64,000 nucleotides of DNA from Antedon mediterranea (GCF_964355755.1 NC_092674.1:12899001-12963000), one strand, 5' to 3'. Counted from the first letter of the stretch, positions 38,871-50,190 are shown. The notes: a model not told the origin generated them from the sequence alone. Numbers and translations are program-made.

Positions 38871-41404
38871 TTTATAAATCAATACATACTTTAATGTCCA
38901 ATCATACTCAATTCATTCTATTGAATGTTTTAAGTAGAATTGGGCAATTGTAATAATTCATAATTATATTATTAGACCTATGTACAGAAAAATGAAAGAA
39001 ATGTATCGGTTCAAAAATATACAGCCCAAACAACACATTTGAAATGTAACACAAACACACACACCCCAGACCCACTGTAGGTACAGAACATTCATTCTTA
39101 GCCGCCCGGTGATATAATTTAATTAACTAATTATTTTAAAACGATCATGTAATGAGGAAATCTGTGAGAATAAGAAAAATTTAGGAACCCTCGCTTGATA
39201 TGCTGGTGCTTTCATAGTGTTTTTCAAATTCGACTGGGCATAATCAACAAACAAAAGCCCTAATGAGGTTTCGTAAAATAATACAGTGATATTGTATTTT
39301 ACAAATACAATCAATTTTAGGATTTTCTTATACATAATAGTTTGGTTCTTTATCAGTATTGGATAGTGTAATAAATGGTCATTAATATTATACATAGAAA
39401 TTATTTATTTAATTATAAATAGAAAATTAGGCCATATCAAATACCAGTGAACATCCGTTTAGCCCGTTTGAAATTCAATCAAACCTATTTGGTTAATAAT
39501 AATTTAATGAGTTCAGAATGTATACCTTTTTATCCGCATACGATATTTGACTATGTATTTATGTAAATTATTTGATATGTTTTCCAATAAACAATGTACT
39601 GATTTTTGTTTTAACACTTTGCAATGATGAATGATAAAAGGGTCTATTTTTTGTAATTGATTTGGGTATTTGTAACTTTCCATAGCTCTCTGTTTTTTAC
39701 TTTATTCACATGCCGATATGAATGTCCTGGAGTCCAATCGGTCATTTACGAAAACAGAATACACTGTAATAAGCATGATTTGCATAGAATTCTCATAAAA
39801 TCCTGTGTTTATATCTCAAAGGTCACTAAACAGTCCCAGAAGACAGATCATTCAAGGTTATGATATGAATGGTGAACTAGCAAATAGCTCAACATTTTGA
39901 TTACAAAATGCTTAATTTAAACACAAAGGAGAATGTACATAGGTATACAACTCCCTGGGTAGACATTCTGTGAACACCACTACTCGTAGATTTAAATGTA
40001 TAGATAGATAAATAATATATAATGTGATGATCAATGAAGAATGATAATCTCATGTAAAATCGAAACCTTGCATTGAATTGACAATGATTTTTAATACAAC
40101 AAATTCAATCAAGGTGCTTGATATAAATATTCTTTTACATTTCACATTAACATTATACCGACGATAATGATGGTGTATAATTATATGTGACTTGGTGGAG
40201 ACTCTTACCCCAACCCGGTTTATAAATTACAATTCCGTCTGCTGTATTGCTTATTGTTATTGGATATACTCTTGTTTTTAAACCGTAAATATTAAAAAAA
40301 CGACGAACTCTTTCATGGTAAAGAAATAACCATCATCCATACAAAAAGATAGATCTCGCAGATATTTCTTTGTTTAAAGGTTCATGTACAAAAATAAGGA
40401 AAAACTGGCATTTAGGGGTAATGTTGTATCAAAATAATCTGATTTAAAGTGTACATTTGAACCATCTCAAGGATGTATGGTATGTGGATGTTGGTTGAGA
40501 ATGAGAGGATGAGCTGAGGTGGGGTTGGTGGTTAGATGGGGATTCAGAGATAATGAATCAAAATGAATTCTTCTGTGAAGGATTTAACCTGTGATTTCAA
40601 TCATGCATGGTCTCCATGAAGCAAATAACTCCCACCCTGGGGCAGGTATTTGTATCTGCTACCTTCTAATAAATATAAGAAGTCTGACAGTTTAGCATAC
40701 CAGATGATTTTAATGCATTTTTATTTTATACTTTACTTTTAACTTTATTAAATTGTACAATCATTTTCATAAATCATAATAAATAAATAAGTCTATATGC
40801 AGACTTTTGTACTAGGTTCTCCCAACCAAAGGGCCAATAAATTTACCTGTCATGGACACTTGTTGTGTGCTATACCAATTAAGGGATTGTGACTTAAAGT
40901 AAGATGTCATCTTTTTTGTGGCACGCCTAATTGGCGACAGAAGCTGTGTTAGCCTCTTTTGTTGCTCCATGGCGCAAAATCTAGCTATTTTTTGTATTGT
41001 TATGTTTGTATAATTGTTTTTGCCGAAATTAATAAAATAAAATATAATAATCTAAATTTCTTCTTAAAGATGATGAGTTATTTAAGTTTGATCAAAAACT
41101 AACTCATATATATCAAAGTTATGCGATGAGGTCATAATTGCTACACCCATTTTACAATCTTAGTTTGTGTACATTTTATCATCGAGTTGAACAACAACTA
41201 AAATACAACTGTATCACACATTCATCAAACAATACTGTATAAGTAATAATAATCCCTTCTACATTGTAGTTGTGGGCCCTGTACTCTGCTAAAGTTACTT
41301 TAAATACACGTAATACATTTGACATATGCCTACAATCATGTACTGTACGTGTACTTGAACAAAGCATGTATTTGTGTTTATTCTGCATGTTGTCAACCCC
41401 GATA
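38871..41404. other. Unannotated stretch with possible LINE tail
   Basis: Includes the hairpin-family relative at about 39,560-39,770. A LINE-like 3' end at about 40,915-41,045 holds TGTGGCACGCCTAATTGG and CTCCATGGCGC, then an A-rich ATAAAATAAAATATAATAA tail. No gene recognised. Confidence 0.3.
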
Positions 41405-41602
41405 TCTACTCGCAGTTTCCGACTCGCAACTCGCACTTTCCGACTCGCAACTCGCACTTTCCGACTAGCAACTCGCAGTTTCTGACCCGCAACTCGCACT
41501 TTCTGACTCACAATTCGCACTTTCCGACCCGCAACTCGCACTTTCTGACTCGCAATTCGCACTTTCCGACTCGCAACTCACACTTTCCGACCCGCAACTC
41601 CT
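41405..41602. repeat. 21-bp minisatellite (ACTCGCA)
   Basis: About nine copies of a 21-bp unit CCGACTCGCAACTCGCACTTT. Because 21 is a multiple of three, open frames on both strands cross it and are not genes. Confidence 0.93.
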
Positions 41603-42440
41603 AATAGGAGTTATCGCGGGAAAAACGAATACTGTAAGCCTATACTACAATGAATCATAATTTATCTGGACTCAAGAAAATTTGATTCTATTTTGTATCT
41701 ATACATACTGCTCTTATTCCGTTCTCTCATTCGGCTAGGATTTTTGTCAAACAGTTCGTTTAATCTTTAATCATCAGGGTCTATGTGTACTTGATGTAAT
41801 ACTTTTTTGTATGGAATCTCTGCCTCGACCAAATGATGCTTTTTGTTTTTGTTTTTATTTTTATTATTATATTTTTGTTTATTAAATATACATATGTTGA
41901 TGTTTGATTTTGGTAGAAATAAATGTTGAATTGAATGTTTGCGATATACTATGATATGACCTGATGCATATCTGATGCATATACAGTATATACACTTTTA
42001 GTACTGAGTGCCTATATTATTTGTACGTGTCATCTAGTTGATGAGCCTAGTACAGTATAATAATATATAGAATACAAATCCAACATTCTTCAAAATTCTA
42101 TGATGTGGGTAACATGGGTACCTTACTGTCAAACTACTTTACATTGCATTCGTTTATCATGAACGGATTGTGATTGACTTTCCAGTCCGCGAATGTCCTT
42201 GCCTGTTGGAATTTGATTTACAAGCGTGATTGATTTTGACGGTAGCTTACCATTGAAAAGACCAAAAAACATTCTAGCACACGCTGTCGTCCCTGTATCA
42301 CGCTCAGAACTTGCTGCTCAAAAACTTTTTGTCATCGAAACTGTAGGCCTACTGAAATTTTATTTAAAAGTTCCTGATTGACCTTTTCTGTTTCATCAAT
42401 TGTTCGACTTCTTCAAATACAGTGAGTAATAATAGAACAT
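41603..42440. other. Non-coding, likely 5' region of the next gene
   Basis: A T-rich LINE-like tail ends at about 41,940 in AATAAATGTTGAATTGAA. A donor-like CTTCAAATACA|GTGAGT at about 42,421 probably ends a 5' untranslated exon of the gene at 42,504. Confidence 0.35.
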
Positions 42441-42503
42441 TTGTATTATATTAATTTGAACAACATTTTACAATTATTAAAACAGTACTGTATTACTGTA
42501 ACT

Positions 42504-43277
42504 ATGAATGTAAATAGTAAAATTTACTGTAAAAGAACTCTCCGCAATAGAGCCAAAAGAAGGGCTAATGAGATTGTAGGGCAAATTGGTAGGCCTAGGC
42601 CTAATGTGAATTTTGATACGGATAATGTAATTAGGCCTATTAATCCACGTTATTATAATGATGAACACGTTGACGACGGAAGTGTCAATATTACTCCGTC
42701 TCTACCTCCTTCTGATAATAGCCAAACTGACAATGTCACTACTAGTACTACTAGTCATGATGACCAGAGTGTTAGTAGTCTTAATAAAGCAAGTAGTAGT
42801 AGTGTTACTTCCAGTTGTAGCCTAACTAAAAATAGTCCCAAACGTTGTAGTAATATCAGCAGAATTGAAATTAGTAGCAGCAGTAGTAGCAGCAGTAGTA
42901 TAAATGATATTGATCGTAGTAATAGTAGTACTAGTTCTACTATTATTAATACTACCACTACTACCAGTGGTGGGGGTAGTAGTAATTTTAGCCTATCTCA
43001 TCCTCCTTATTTTTCAAGTAGTCCGGGCAATACTTCCTCTAGTTCTCTGTCCGATGATGAGGAAGACAACATTAATCCTTCAACTACGATAAGAAATGAA
43101 CTCTGTAGATGGGCTATTGAGAGCCAAACACCATCATGTCATGTTACTTCACTTCTTAGTATTCTTAAAACTTGTGTACCAAATCTTCCAAAAGATGCAC
43201 GAACATTAAAACATACCCTTACTTCATACCGACTAGAGGACATTGCAGGAGGGACATACCATCATTTGCACACATAA
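42504..43277 (+). CDS. Transposon-carried protein, N-terminal part (LRxWA-like module), truncated
   Basis: 257 codons from ATG 42,504, just after an AG (TTAAAACAG|, 42,485) and a candidate 5' exon, to TAA 43,275-43,277. A basic N-terminus (CKRTLRNRAKRRANEI) is followed by a long Ser/Thr/Asn-rich low-complexity linker (about residues 95-190). The C-terminal module (196-257) contains ELCRWAIESQ, SLLSILK, LPKDARTL and GGTYHH. From memory this resembles the N-terminal module of uncharacterised proteins (LxxWAxxxxI...LLxILK...LPxDARTLLxT...GGxYxxFG) that accompany animal DNA transposons. In those proteins several hundred residues follow. Here the frame stops at once, so the gene is truncated or its remainder lost. 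It lies inside the family 3 element. Molecular function unknown. Confidence 0.55.
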   Translation: MNVNSKIYCKRTLRNRAKRRANEIVGQIGRPRPNVNFDTDNVIRPINPRYYNDEHVDDGSVNITPSLPPSDNSQTDNVTTSTTSHDDQSVSSLNKASSSSVTSSCSLTKNSPKRCSNISRIEISSSSSSSSSINDIDRSNSSTSSTIINTTTTTSGGGSSNFSLSHPPYFSSSPGNTSSSSLSDDEEDNINPSTTIRNELCRWAIESQTPSCHVTSLLSILKTCVPNLPKDARTLKHTLTSYRLEDIAGGTYHHLHT

Positions 43278-43466
43278 AATTGGATGTCTCTTCCTCGTTT
43301 TCAAAATAATATTTTAAAAATCTTATTTAGTATTATTAAAATAATTATTTCAAATGCATAATTGCTTGTTTTATCTTGCTAATAGGGAAGCAAGAGGCTT
43401 TTGATTATATATTTTTCACATGAGATAAAGTATTCTGTTGATGCACAATGTTTGTACACTTTGCAG

Positions 43467-44336
43467 TTTCAGCTAGAAGATCATGGACCGGAATGACGGA
43501 GGCCACATGTGAAAATAAAATAAAATCTTGGCTGAAATACAGCAAGGACAGAGCTGGGGGAAGAAAACTTAGGGAACAAAAGAAGAAAGGTCAGTTCAAT
43601 AGTTAAATTTAGTATTTAAAGATGTTTGTACTTTACTTGTAAATCAGGTATCAAGTCATTTTAAACCACCATCATGACGGCAACAACAATAATCCATGCT
43701 GGTGGTTATTTATTACGACTACTAATTTTCAAACTAGAATTTAATTCGTCTCTTTAACGAATTATAAGTGATGTCATTTTATAATTTTACTGACATTTAT
43801 TTTAAAACAAATCATGCACTTACGTTAAAATACCATCGCAAAATGTTGATACTGTATAATTATGGCATCTTTTGACCTGATGCATTTACGCTTATAGTGC
43901 TGAGTTATAATTATCTACAGCATATGTACATCTATATACAATGTAGCATAGGTGAAATTACGGGACCCACATTATGTTCTATTTTTTTTGGTATGATGGC
44001 GTTATCAAAGTAAACATGAAGATGATGAATTGAGCAAAAAGATAAAAGATTTGGAATAAAATTAATTGGGCACGTAAAAGGGCGGCGGTGCGCGCTTTTT
44101 GAAATTTGTACAACTTTTACTAAAAACTAACATTGTGTTAAATAAATTGCAATGCGATAAGCTTTCTACTATAGCTTATGGTTTGTAATCACTATGTGTG
44201 TATTTAGTAAACGTATATAATTTACAGTTAATTGACAATAACTTGCTTTTCTTTTCTCTTTGTAGCAGCTGCAGCAGCAGCAAACACCGACGAAGCCGAA
44301 GATACCATAGATGATGATGATGAACTTTTTATTTGA
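43467..44336 (+). CDS. Spliced 3' exons of a second element gene
   Basis: Exon 43,467-43,589 follows TACACTTTGCAG and ends at |GTCAGT. It encodes ARRSWTGMTEATCENKIK, then SWLKYSKDRAGGRK and a lysine-rich end. Exon 44,266-44,336 follows TTCTCTTTGTAG. Joined, the phase is kept: a run of alanines, then TDEAED and DDDDELFI and TGA (44,334-44,336). AATAAA follows at 44,499-44,504. Matching phase, good splice signals and a poly-A signal make this a credible gene end. A 5' exon was not found; it may share the promoter of the gene at 42,504. No known domain; the Trp/Lys-rich part could bind DNA (inference only). Confidence 0.5.
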
Positions 44337-44974
44337 ATTGTTGGTTATCCGTATACTGGATGCTTTTACGGCATCATATTGCCAGTAGATTTTGTAAAAT
44401 AGGATTTGTTTTTTCTTTGGTACTATTATTCATATTTAAAAGAGCGCATCTCGCTTATCGATACCCCATTTCTCCCAGCTTTAAATATTTTCTTATTCAA
44501 TAAATCATTCCTCGCATGAGTAGTAAACTTTTTAATTTTGATGACCTCATTATGTCTCAACATTTGAACAACATGGGTTAATTAATTTAATCTATATAGT
44601 AAATTGTAATCTATAGCCCCTCAGGATGAAAAGTGGCCCTCATGATTAAATGTGTGCTCAAATTAACTTCCGAATTGATGAAATGTTAAAAACTTGATTA
44701 AAATGTAATCAAACGTTGCAATTAATTATACATTTTTACATTCTTAAGAGACGAGTTCAAATCTATATAGTTTATTTGATTTTTAATTGTCTAGTTTTTA
44801 AATGTTTTACTTAAATTGTTTATCATTAAATAAGTATACCTTTAATAAAAACAATTTCCAATCCAATATTTGCAGAGTACCGGCATTATTTAATTGTTAA
44901 GTTTCATTCATATTCATTCGATGGTACAATCTATTTACTACGGTGAATCGATGTAAATTAACACAGCTACTCCA

Positions 44975-45905
44975 ACACGTTGTGCTCACGCATAACCGAC
45001 GAATACAAAATACGATGACCGACGTTGACCCAACACATTGGGCGAACTAATGCCCAACGAAGAACAATTACGTTAAACCAACGTCATCAAAAGTTGTTAG
45101 ACCAATGTAATATAAATGACGTTAAGCCGACATCAACCCAACACGTTGAGCCAACCTAGACACGACAAATAAAAAAATACGTTGAACCAACGTCATCAAA
45201 AGTTATTAGACCAACGTAATGTATATGACGTTAAGCCGACGTCAACCAAACACATGTCGGGCCAACATCGTTAAAAGATGTTAAGCCAACCATAAATGAC
45301 GACGTTTGTCCGACGTTGCCCGAACACGTTGTTGCAATGTCTGTCCAACGCGTTGGGCCCACTAAGGGCCGATGTAAAAAATAACGTTGGGCCTACGTCG
45401 GTAAAAGTAACGTCGGGCCTACGTCGGTAAAAGTTGTTAAGCCAACCATAAATAACGACGTTTGTCCGACGTCGCCCCAACACGTTGTTCCGATGTCTGT
45501 CCAACGCGTTGGGCCCACTAAGGGCCGACGGAAAATATTACGTCGGGCCTATGTCGCGGTATAAGATGTCGAGCCAACCATAAACGATGACGTTTGGCCG
45601 ACGTCGCCCCAACACGTTGTTCCAATGTCTGTTCAACGCGTTGGGCCCACTAAGGGCCGATGGAAAAAATTACGTCGGGCCTACGTTGGTAACAGTAACG
45701 TCGGGCCTACGTCGGTAAAAGATGTCAAGCCAACCATAAACGACGACGTTTGGCCGACGTCGCCCCAACACGTTGTTCCGATGTCTGTACAACGCGTTGG
45801 GCCCACTAAGGGCCGATGGAAAAAATTACGTCGGGCCTACGTCGCCTAAAGTTGTTGGCCCAACGTAACTGTTGACCTTACGCCAACGTCGGTACAACGT
45901 GTGAT
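44975..45905. repeat. GACGTC/GTTGGGCC array (right arm of family 3)
   Basis: Units of about 132-156 bp (CACTAAGGGCC at 45,360, 45,516, 45,648 and 45,804), the two lengths differing by a 24-bp internal duplication. Words GACGTC, AACGTT and GGGCCC dominate. The same vocabulary in the left arm supports pairing of the two ends. Confidence 0.9.
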
Positions 45906-45916
45906 TGCTAGCTGGG

Positions 45917-46130
45917 CAACTTCTTACACACTGATGATATCATACAATATGATATAACTCAGATATCAGTCTGATATCGGCAACTTCTTACACAATGATA
46001 TCATACAATATGATAGAACTGGGATATCAGTTTGATATCGGCAACCTCTCACACAATGATATCATATACATAATATAATTTAGATAGGCCTATAAGTCTA
46101 TCAGAAACTTCTCATATTAATGATAATACA
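45917..46130. repeat. Continuation of GATATC satellite after the nested element
   Basis: About three more units of the array at 30,045-31,084, resuming in phase at CAACTTCTTACAC, then decaying. Confidence 0.93.
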
Positions 46131-46263
46131 ATGATATAATTCTGATATGAAACTTTTAATTGTATGATATCATCCGATAATCTCAGACTTACATCAGTCT
46201 CATACCTTGGGATAACATTTTATTTCATACCTCGCCATGCTCATTAAACTCTAACAAAATATA

Positions 46264-46560
46264 TCCCAGTGGGCACAGAACATAATTTCAACGTTTGAAT
46301 CAACGTTAAAATTTCGTTGATGTGTTGAAATGATGTTAACAGCGTATTCTAAACGTTGATTCAACGTTGAAATAACATTGTCTTTCTAACTACTAACCTT
46401 TTACGTTTATTTATCAATGTTAATTTAACGTTGAAATAATGTTCAAATTAAGTTGACATTTTTGTCAAAAAAGGTTGAAGTTATGTAGTGTTTTTAACCA
46501 ACTATTATGTTTGTTTGTTTATCAGTGTCATTTTAACGTTAATTTAACGTTGAAATTCAT
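46264..46560. mobile_element. Single end of a fourth array-armed element (AACGTTGAAA type)
   Basis: After AT (46,262-46,263) comes CCCAGTGGGCACAGAAC, followed by repeated AACGTTGAAAT/TTCAACGTT words. The start matches the CCCAG rule of the other elements, but no partner GTGCCCACTGGG end was found before 49,526. It is either a truncated element or a deletion product. Confidence 0.5.
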
Positions 46561-48312
46561 TTGACAATTTTGGTTAAAATGACACCATGGTTTTATATAT
46601 TATACAGTATTTGTTTTAATACAAATGTTCTACATATTAATAGTAGGCCTAATGTATAAAAACTATAGCCTATACCAGTTGTATTGAATCAAAATGACCT
46701 TTCACGCAAGATCAAATTTCATAAGATACAAGCTTGTCATTGGTTGGTTTCATTTTGATACACTTTTTAAACTGTTGTCAGCTGCTTGGTGTTGATGGTG
46801 GTGGTGTTGAGACAAAGACTCATCTTTTTGATAATTGTAAATACAGGTAAGAAAACAATCTTGTTTTTATTTAGTAATCTACTAATTTATAAGCTTAGTC
46901 CTTACAGTTTAACTAGTTTACAATAATAACTATAGCCTTAGTTCACTTGGCTTGTGTTGTGATAATAAAAAACTAACTAGAGCCTGGCAGGGTGCTGAAC
47001 TCAACTGTATTATAATTACTGGATACTATGCCAAGGATAACTCCAGTACTTTTTATGAAGGTTATAAAATGGTATGTTGTAGGCCTGGCTAGGCTGTCTG
47101 CAGCTCCTATAAACACATGCTAGGTATCACAGCTATACAATACACTCACTCACTTTCTTTTTTTTCAGATGTAGGCCTATAGGCTATAGCCTAGTAAGTA
47201 GCTTAGTAGGCCATAACAAGCCATTACTTAGCTAGAAAAGACAGCAATGGAATAATAACTGTTTTAATACAGTTAACTGTAATATCTTCTGATATACGTT
47301 GACGGTTGTTTTACATTAAAAGGAGTAATACACTGATACTGTTGAATGTATATGAGCTTTATTGAATTGAACTAATTTTGCTTGTCCGAAGACTGGAGAG
47401 AATATGATAATCTATTAACTGTTCACTGAGTTGGTATATTGTGGAATTTATAATTGTTCTAATGGGATTTCTAACGGGAGTTACTACAGTATAAACAATT
47501 AAGTGTTGCTGTCCAGTGGTCCGATTTGCCCTAGCTTTCACTGAGGTGAAGGTGATGTGACATGATGTGCATCTAAACATATACAGATGACCATTGAGAT
47601 AATATCTAATATGGGATGATCAATGATTTCAGAAATAAAAGGTTGGTATAGTGCTTAACTCATTGACTTGAAAATATGTTGTGCAATAATTATTACACTG
47701 TTAATATTATTTATATTCATTTATAATTTGAGACTTTATATAGTGATTGTGTATGCATTATTTATCTAATACAGTACTACATATTGAACTATTTATAGAC
47801 CATACATAACCTTTAAAAGTAAGTACTGTAGCCCAATGCTTATTATAAATACGAGATTAAATTATCTATTTTCAACATATAATGTGGTTGGAATCTATAA
47901 CTATTAACTTTAAATCTGTTAAAAAATGTCTAAATTTTAAACATATTACTGACCAAACTCTGTAGTTTTTCATAAAATAATTTTAAAATAGTTTTAAGTC
48001 CTTTTTCTTGGTACTACATATTGAACTATGTATAGGCCTATGTAGATGTTTAGTAAAATCTGTAGCCCAATTCTTATGATGCTGTGCTGCACCCAGATCT
48101 CACTCAAGATATAAGTGTACAGTCAAGATATAAGTGTACAGTACTGTACACAATTAAAGCTAGAAATGCTTTAGTCCTGTGAGTGGCCCGGATCTCGGCG
48201 AATTAGATTTGCTTTTGAAAGGGGGGTGGCACATATTTCTCAAATTGGGTAGTGCAATAACTGATTTTTTAATAAAACGAAATATAATATATTATTTATT
48301 TTGCTGTTGCAG
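46561..48312. other. Interior of family 2 element, probable 5' exon and intron
   Basis: A donor AAATACAG|GTAAGAAAAC at about 46,853 ends a likely untranslated exon. A strong pyrimidine tract and AG lie at about 47,155-47,169 but are followed by ATGTAG, so no open exon. The rest is AT-rich with no recognised gene. Confidence 0.35.
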
Positions 48313-48503
48313 CTACAGTGAAACACTTCCACAAGGATGACAACATAAAAGTGAAGAGGGGAAAGGAGTACATCAATACAACAGTAAAAATGGAAGCCGG
48401 AAAACAGATGGAGGTTTTTCTTTCAAATGCTGTGAGCAGAATTAAAAGAAAAGCAGCCCCACCAACTCCAAGACACACATGGAACTACTATTTTTTTAAA
48501 TAA
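48313..48503 (+). CDS. Terminal exon of a family 2 element gene
   Basis: It follows TTGCTGTTGCAG and encodes about 62 residues, among them VKHFHKDDNIKVKRGKEY, KMEAGKQMEVFLSNAVS and RIKRKAAPPTPRHTW, then TAA. AATAAA lies about 160 bases downstream (48,663). Coding stretch, acceptor, stop and poly-A signal in order suggest a real last exon. It is basic and matches no domain I know. The upstream exons were not found, so the gene may be broken. Confidence 0.4.
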
Positions 48504-48819
48504 CATCATTATAACTCCGCTTTAACCACGTGCCGTAGATTCGATAAAATATACCAACAAACCAACATAGAATAACAACTTTTTTCAGCTTCCTTTTTAA
48601 TTTTAATAGACACTTTGCTTACTATTTTTTGTTTTAATCAAGATTTTAAAATAGCTTGTAATAATAAAATGTTACTTGCCTATTATTACATTACTTGTAT
48701 TGGTTTATTTATGACTCTCGCGGTATGGGGAGGATCATGTTATTGAGAGTGTAAAATCTAGTCCGCAAGAATAGGCATTAAATCAAGGATATTTCTATGG
48801 TATATTTATTATTGTTAAG

Positions 48820-49520
48820 CTCACAGCGATCTCACCATGATCTCCTATGATTATTTATTATAATTATCTCATGGCGACCTCATCAGGATCTCATTGTGAT
48901 CTTACTTACCATGATCTCATTAGTATCTCATGGCGATCTCACTATGATCTCATTATTATCTCATGGCGATCTCACCATGATCTCCTCATTATCTTCATGG
49001 TGAGATCTCACCATGATCTAATTTTATGATATCAATTGCTGATATCACTTTGGTATCTATTTGTGATTTCAATATGATATCATAATTGATCTCTTGAATA
49101 TCTCATAGGCTGACATCAATGTTGAGATCGCCATGAGATCATTCTATGATATCAATTGCTGATATCACTCTGGTATCTATTTGTGATTTCAATATGATAT
49201 CATAAGTGATCTCTCAAATATCTCAGAGGCTGACATCAATGTTGAGATCAACATGAGATCATTCTATGATATCAATTGCTGATATCACTCTGGTATCTAT
49301 TTGTGACTTCAATATGATATCATAAGTGATCTCTCAAATATCTCAGAGGCTGACATCAATGTTGAGATCGCCATGAGATCATTCTATGATATCAATTGCT
49401 GATATCACTCTGGTATCTATTTGTGATTTCAATATGATATCATAAGTGATCTCTCAAATATCTCAGAGGCTGACATCAATGTTGAGATCAACATGAGATC
49501 ACTATGAGATCAAATTCTTA
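48820..49520. repeat. GATCTC/GATATC arrays (right arm of family 2)
   Basis: Short CATGATCTCATTA-type repeats (48,820-49,020), then four 120-bp units (starting near 49,027, 49,147, 49,267 and 49,387) with ATGATATCAATTGCTGATAT and GAGGCTGACATCAATGTTG. They run to within about 20 bases of the terminus. Confidence 0.9.
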
Positions 49521-49526
49521 CCTGGG

Positions 49527-50190
49527 ATACTTGTCCCAAGTCTGTATCTATTAATTCACCAGTCGAGATTTCAACTTTGTCTGGAAATGTTAGCTAAATA
49601 TGAGTATAAAACGCAACAGGTGCCAAAATGATTTATCTTTTATACTAATATTATTTCGAAACATGGTCTCTTGCCTAGCGTGTGTAAGATATGTTTGGGA
49701 GGGAGTTAATTTTAAATGATTGAACCGTTGGGACGTTTCTGATATTATTTGACATACGAGTACATTTCCGTGAATGTAATCAGTGGATAATCGAATAGAA
49801 TGAGGTATTTTAAAACCGTGAGACTGAGGTGGTACACACTTAATCGCACCTTCTAATACAAAATGAATAGTGAATCTAGAAAATCCATAAAATCTTATTA
49901 ATGTAGACATGTGGTCAAATGTGCAGTAAGACAATTTTTATCTACCAATACATGCCGCACTACAAAAAAAAATAGAAAAATAGGATAATTTCTTTTCTGG
50001 TAAAAAATAAAACCATAATAAGTGTACTACTATATATTTTAATAATTGCGGCATTCCATTTTTGACGTACGTCGGAGGGCTATACACTTCATGCCTACTG
50101 ACTGACAGCGAAGTAAACAGTATGTGGTACGCATTTGTCTGTCGGTGTCTCTGTACGAATCATTCATACGCGGCCCGGTCGACATATCTG
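49527..50190. repeat. Direct duplication, copy B (right part)
   Basis: Matches 26,941-27,590 base for base apart from scattered substitutions and small indels, starting ATACTTGTCCCAAGTC. This is the far side of the target split by the family 2 element. No coding function recognised. Confidence 0.85.

Larger units (their letters stand above)
31085..45916. mobile_element. 14.8 kb array-armed DNA transposon, family 3, nested in family 2
   Basis: The termini are perfect 13-bp inverted repeats CCCAGCTAGCAAT. The flanks are CA (31,083-31,084) and CA (45,917-45,918). In uninterrupted units of the host satellite the site reads GGCAACTTC with one CA, so the 2-bp duplication is demonstrated by the array itself. 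The left arm is ACGTC-rich (31,090-31,640) then a 183-bp array; the right arm is a GACGTC/GTTGGGCC array. The interior (34.2-44.9 kb) carries other repeats, a truncated transposon gene (42,504-43,277) and a second spliced gene (43,467-44,336). No DDE-type catalytic domain recognised. Confidence 0.88.
29998..49526. mobile_element. 19.5 kb array-armed DNA transposon, family 2, with nested element
   Basis: The left end is CCCAGTCAAGACATG and the right end (reverse complement) is CCCAGGTAAGAATTT. The flanks are AT at 29,996-29,997 and AT at 49,527-49,528. Copy A of the target (26,941-26,942) has a single AT, so the element entered with a 2-bp duplication. The left arm is a GATATC satellite (30,045-31,084, continuing 45,917-46,130); the right arm has GATCTC/GATATC arrays (48,820-49,520). 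Its own remaining DNA includes a terminal coding exon (48,313-48,503) and a likely 5' exon ending AAATACAG|GTAAG (about 46,853). A 14.8 kb element interrupts the left array. No transposase core seen. Confidence 0.85.

Noticed and set aside
45271-45849. Frames of 74-77 codons on both strands
   Set aside because: They are translations of the GACGTC array in the arm of the family 3 element.
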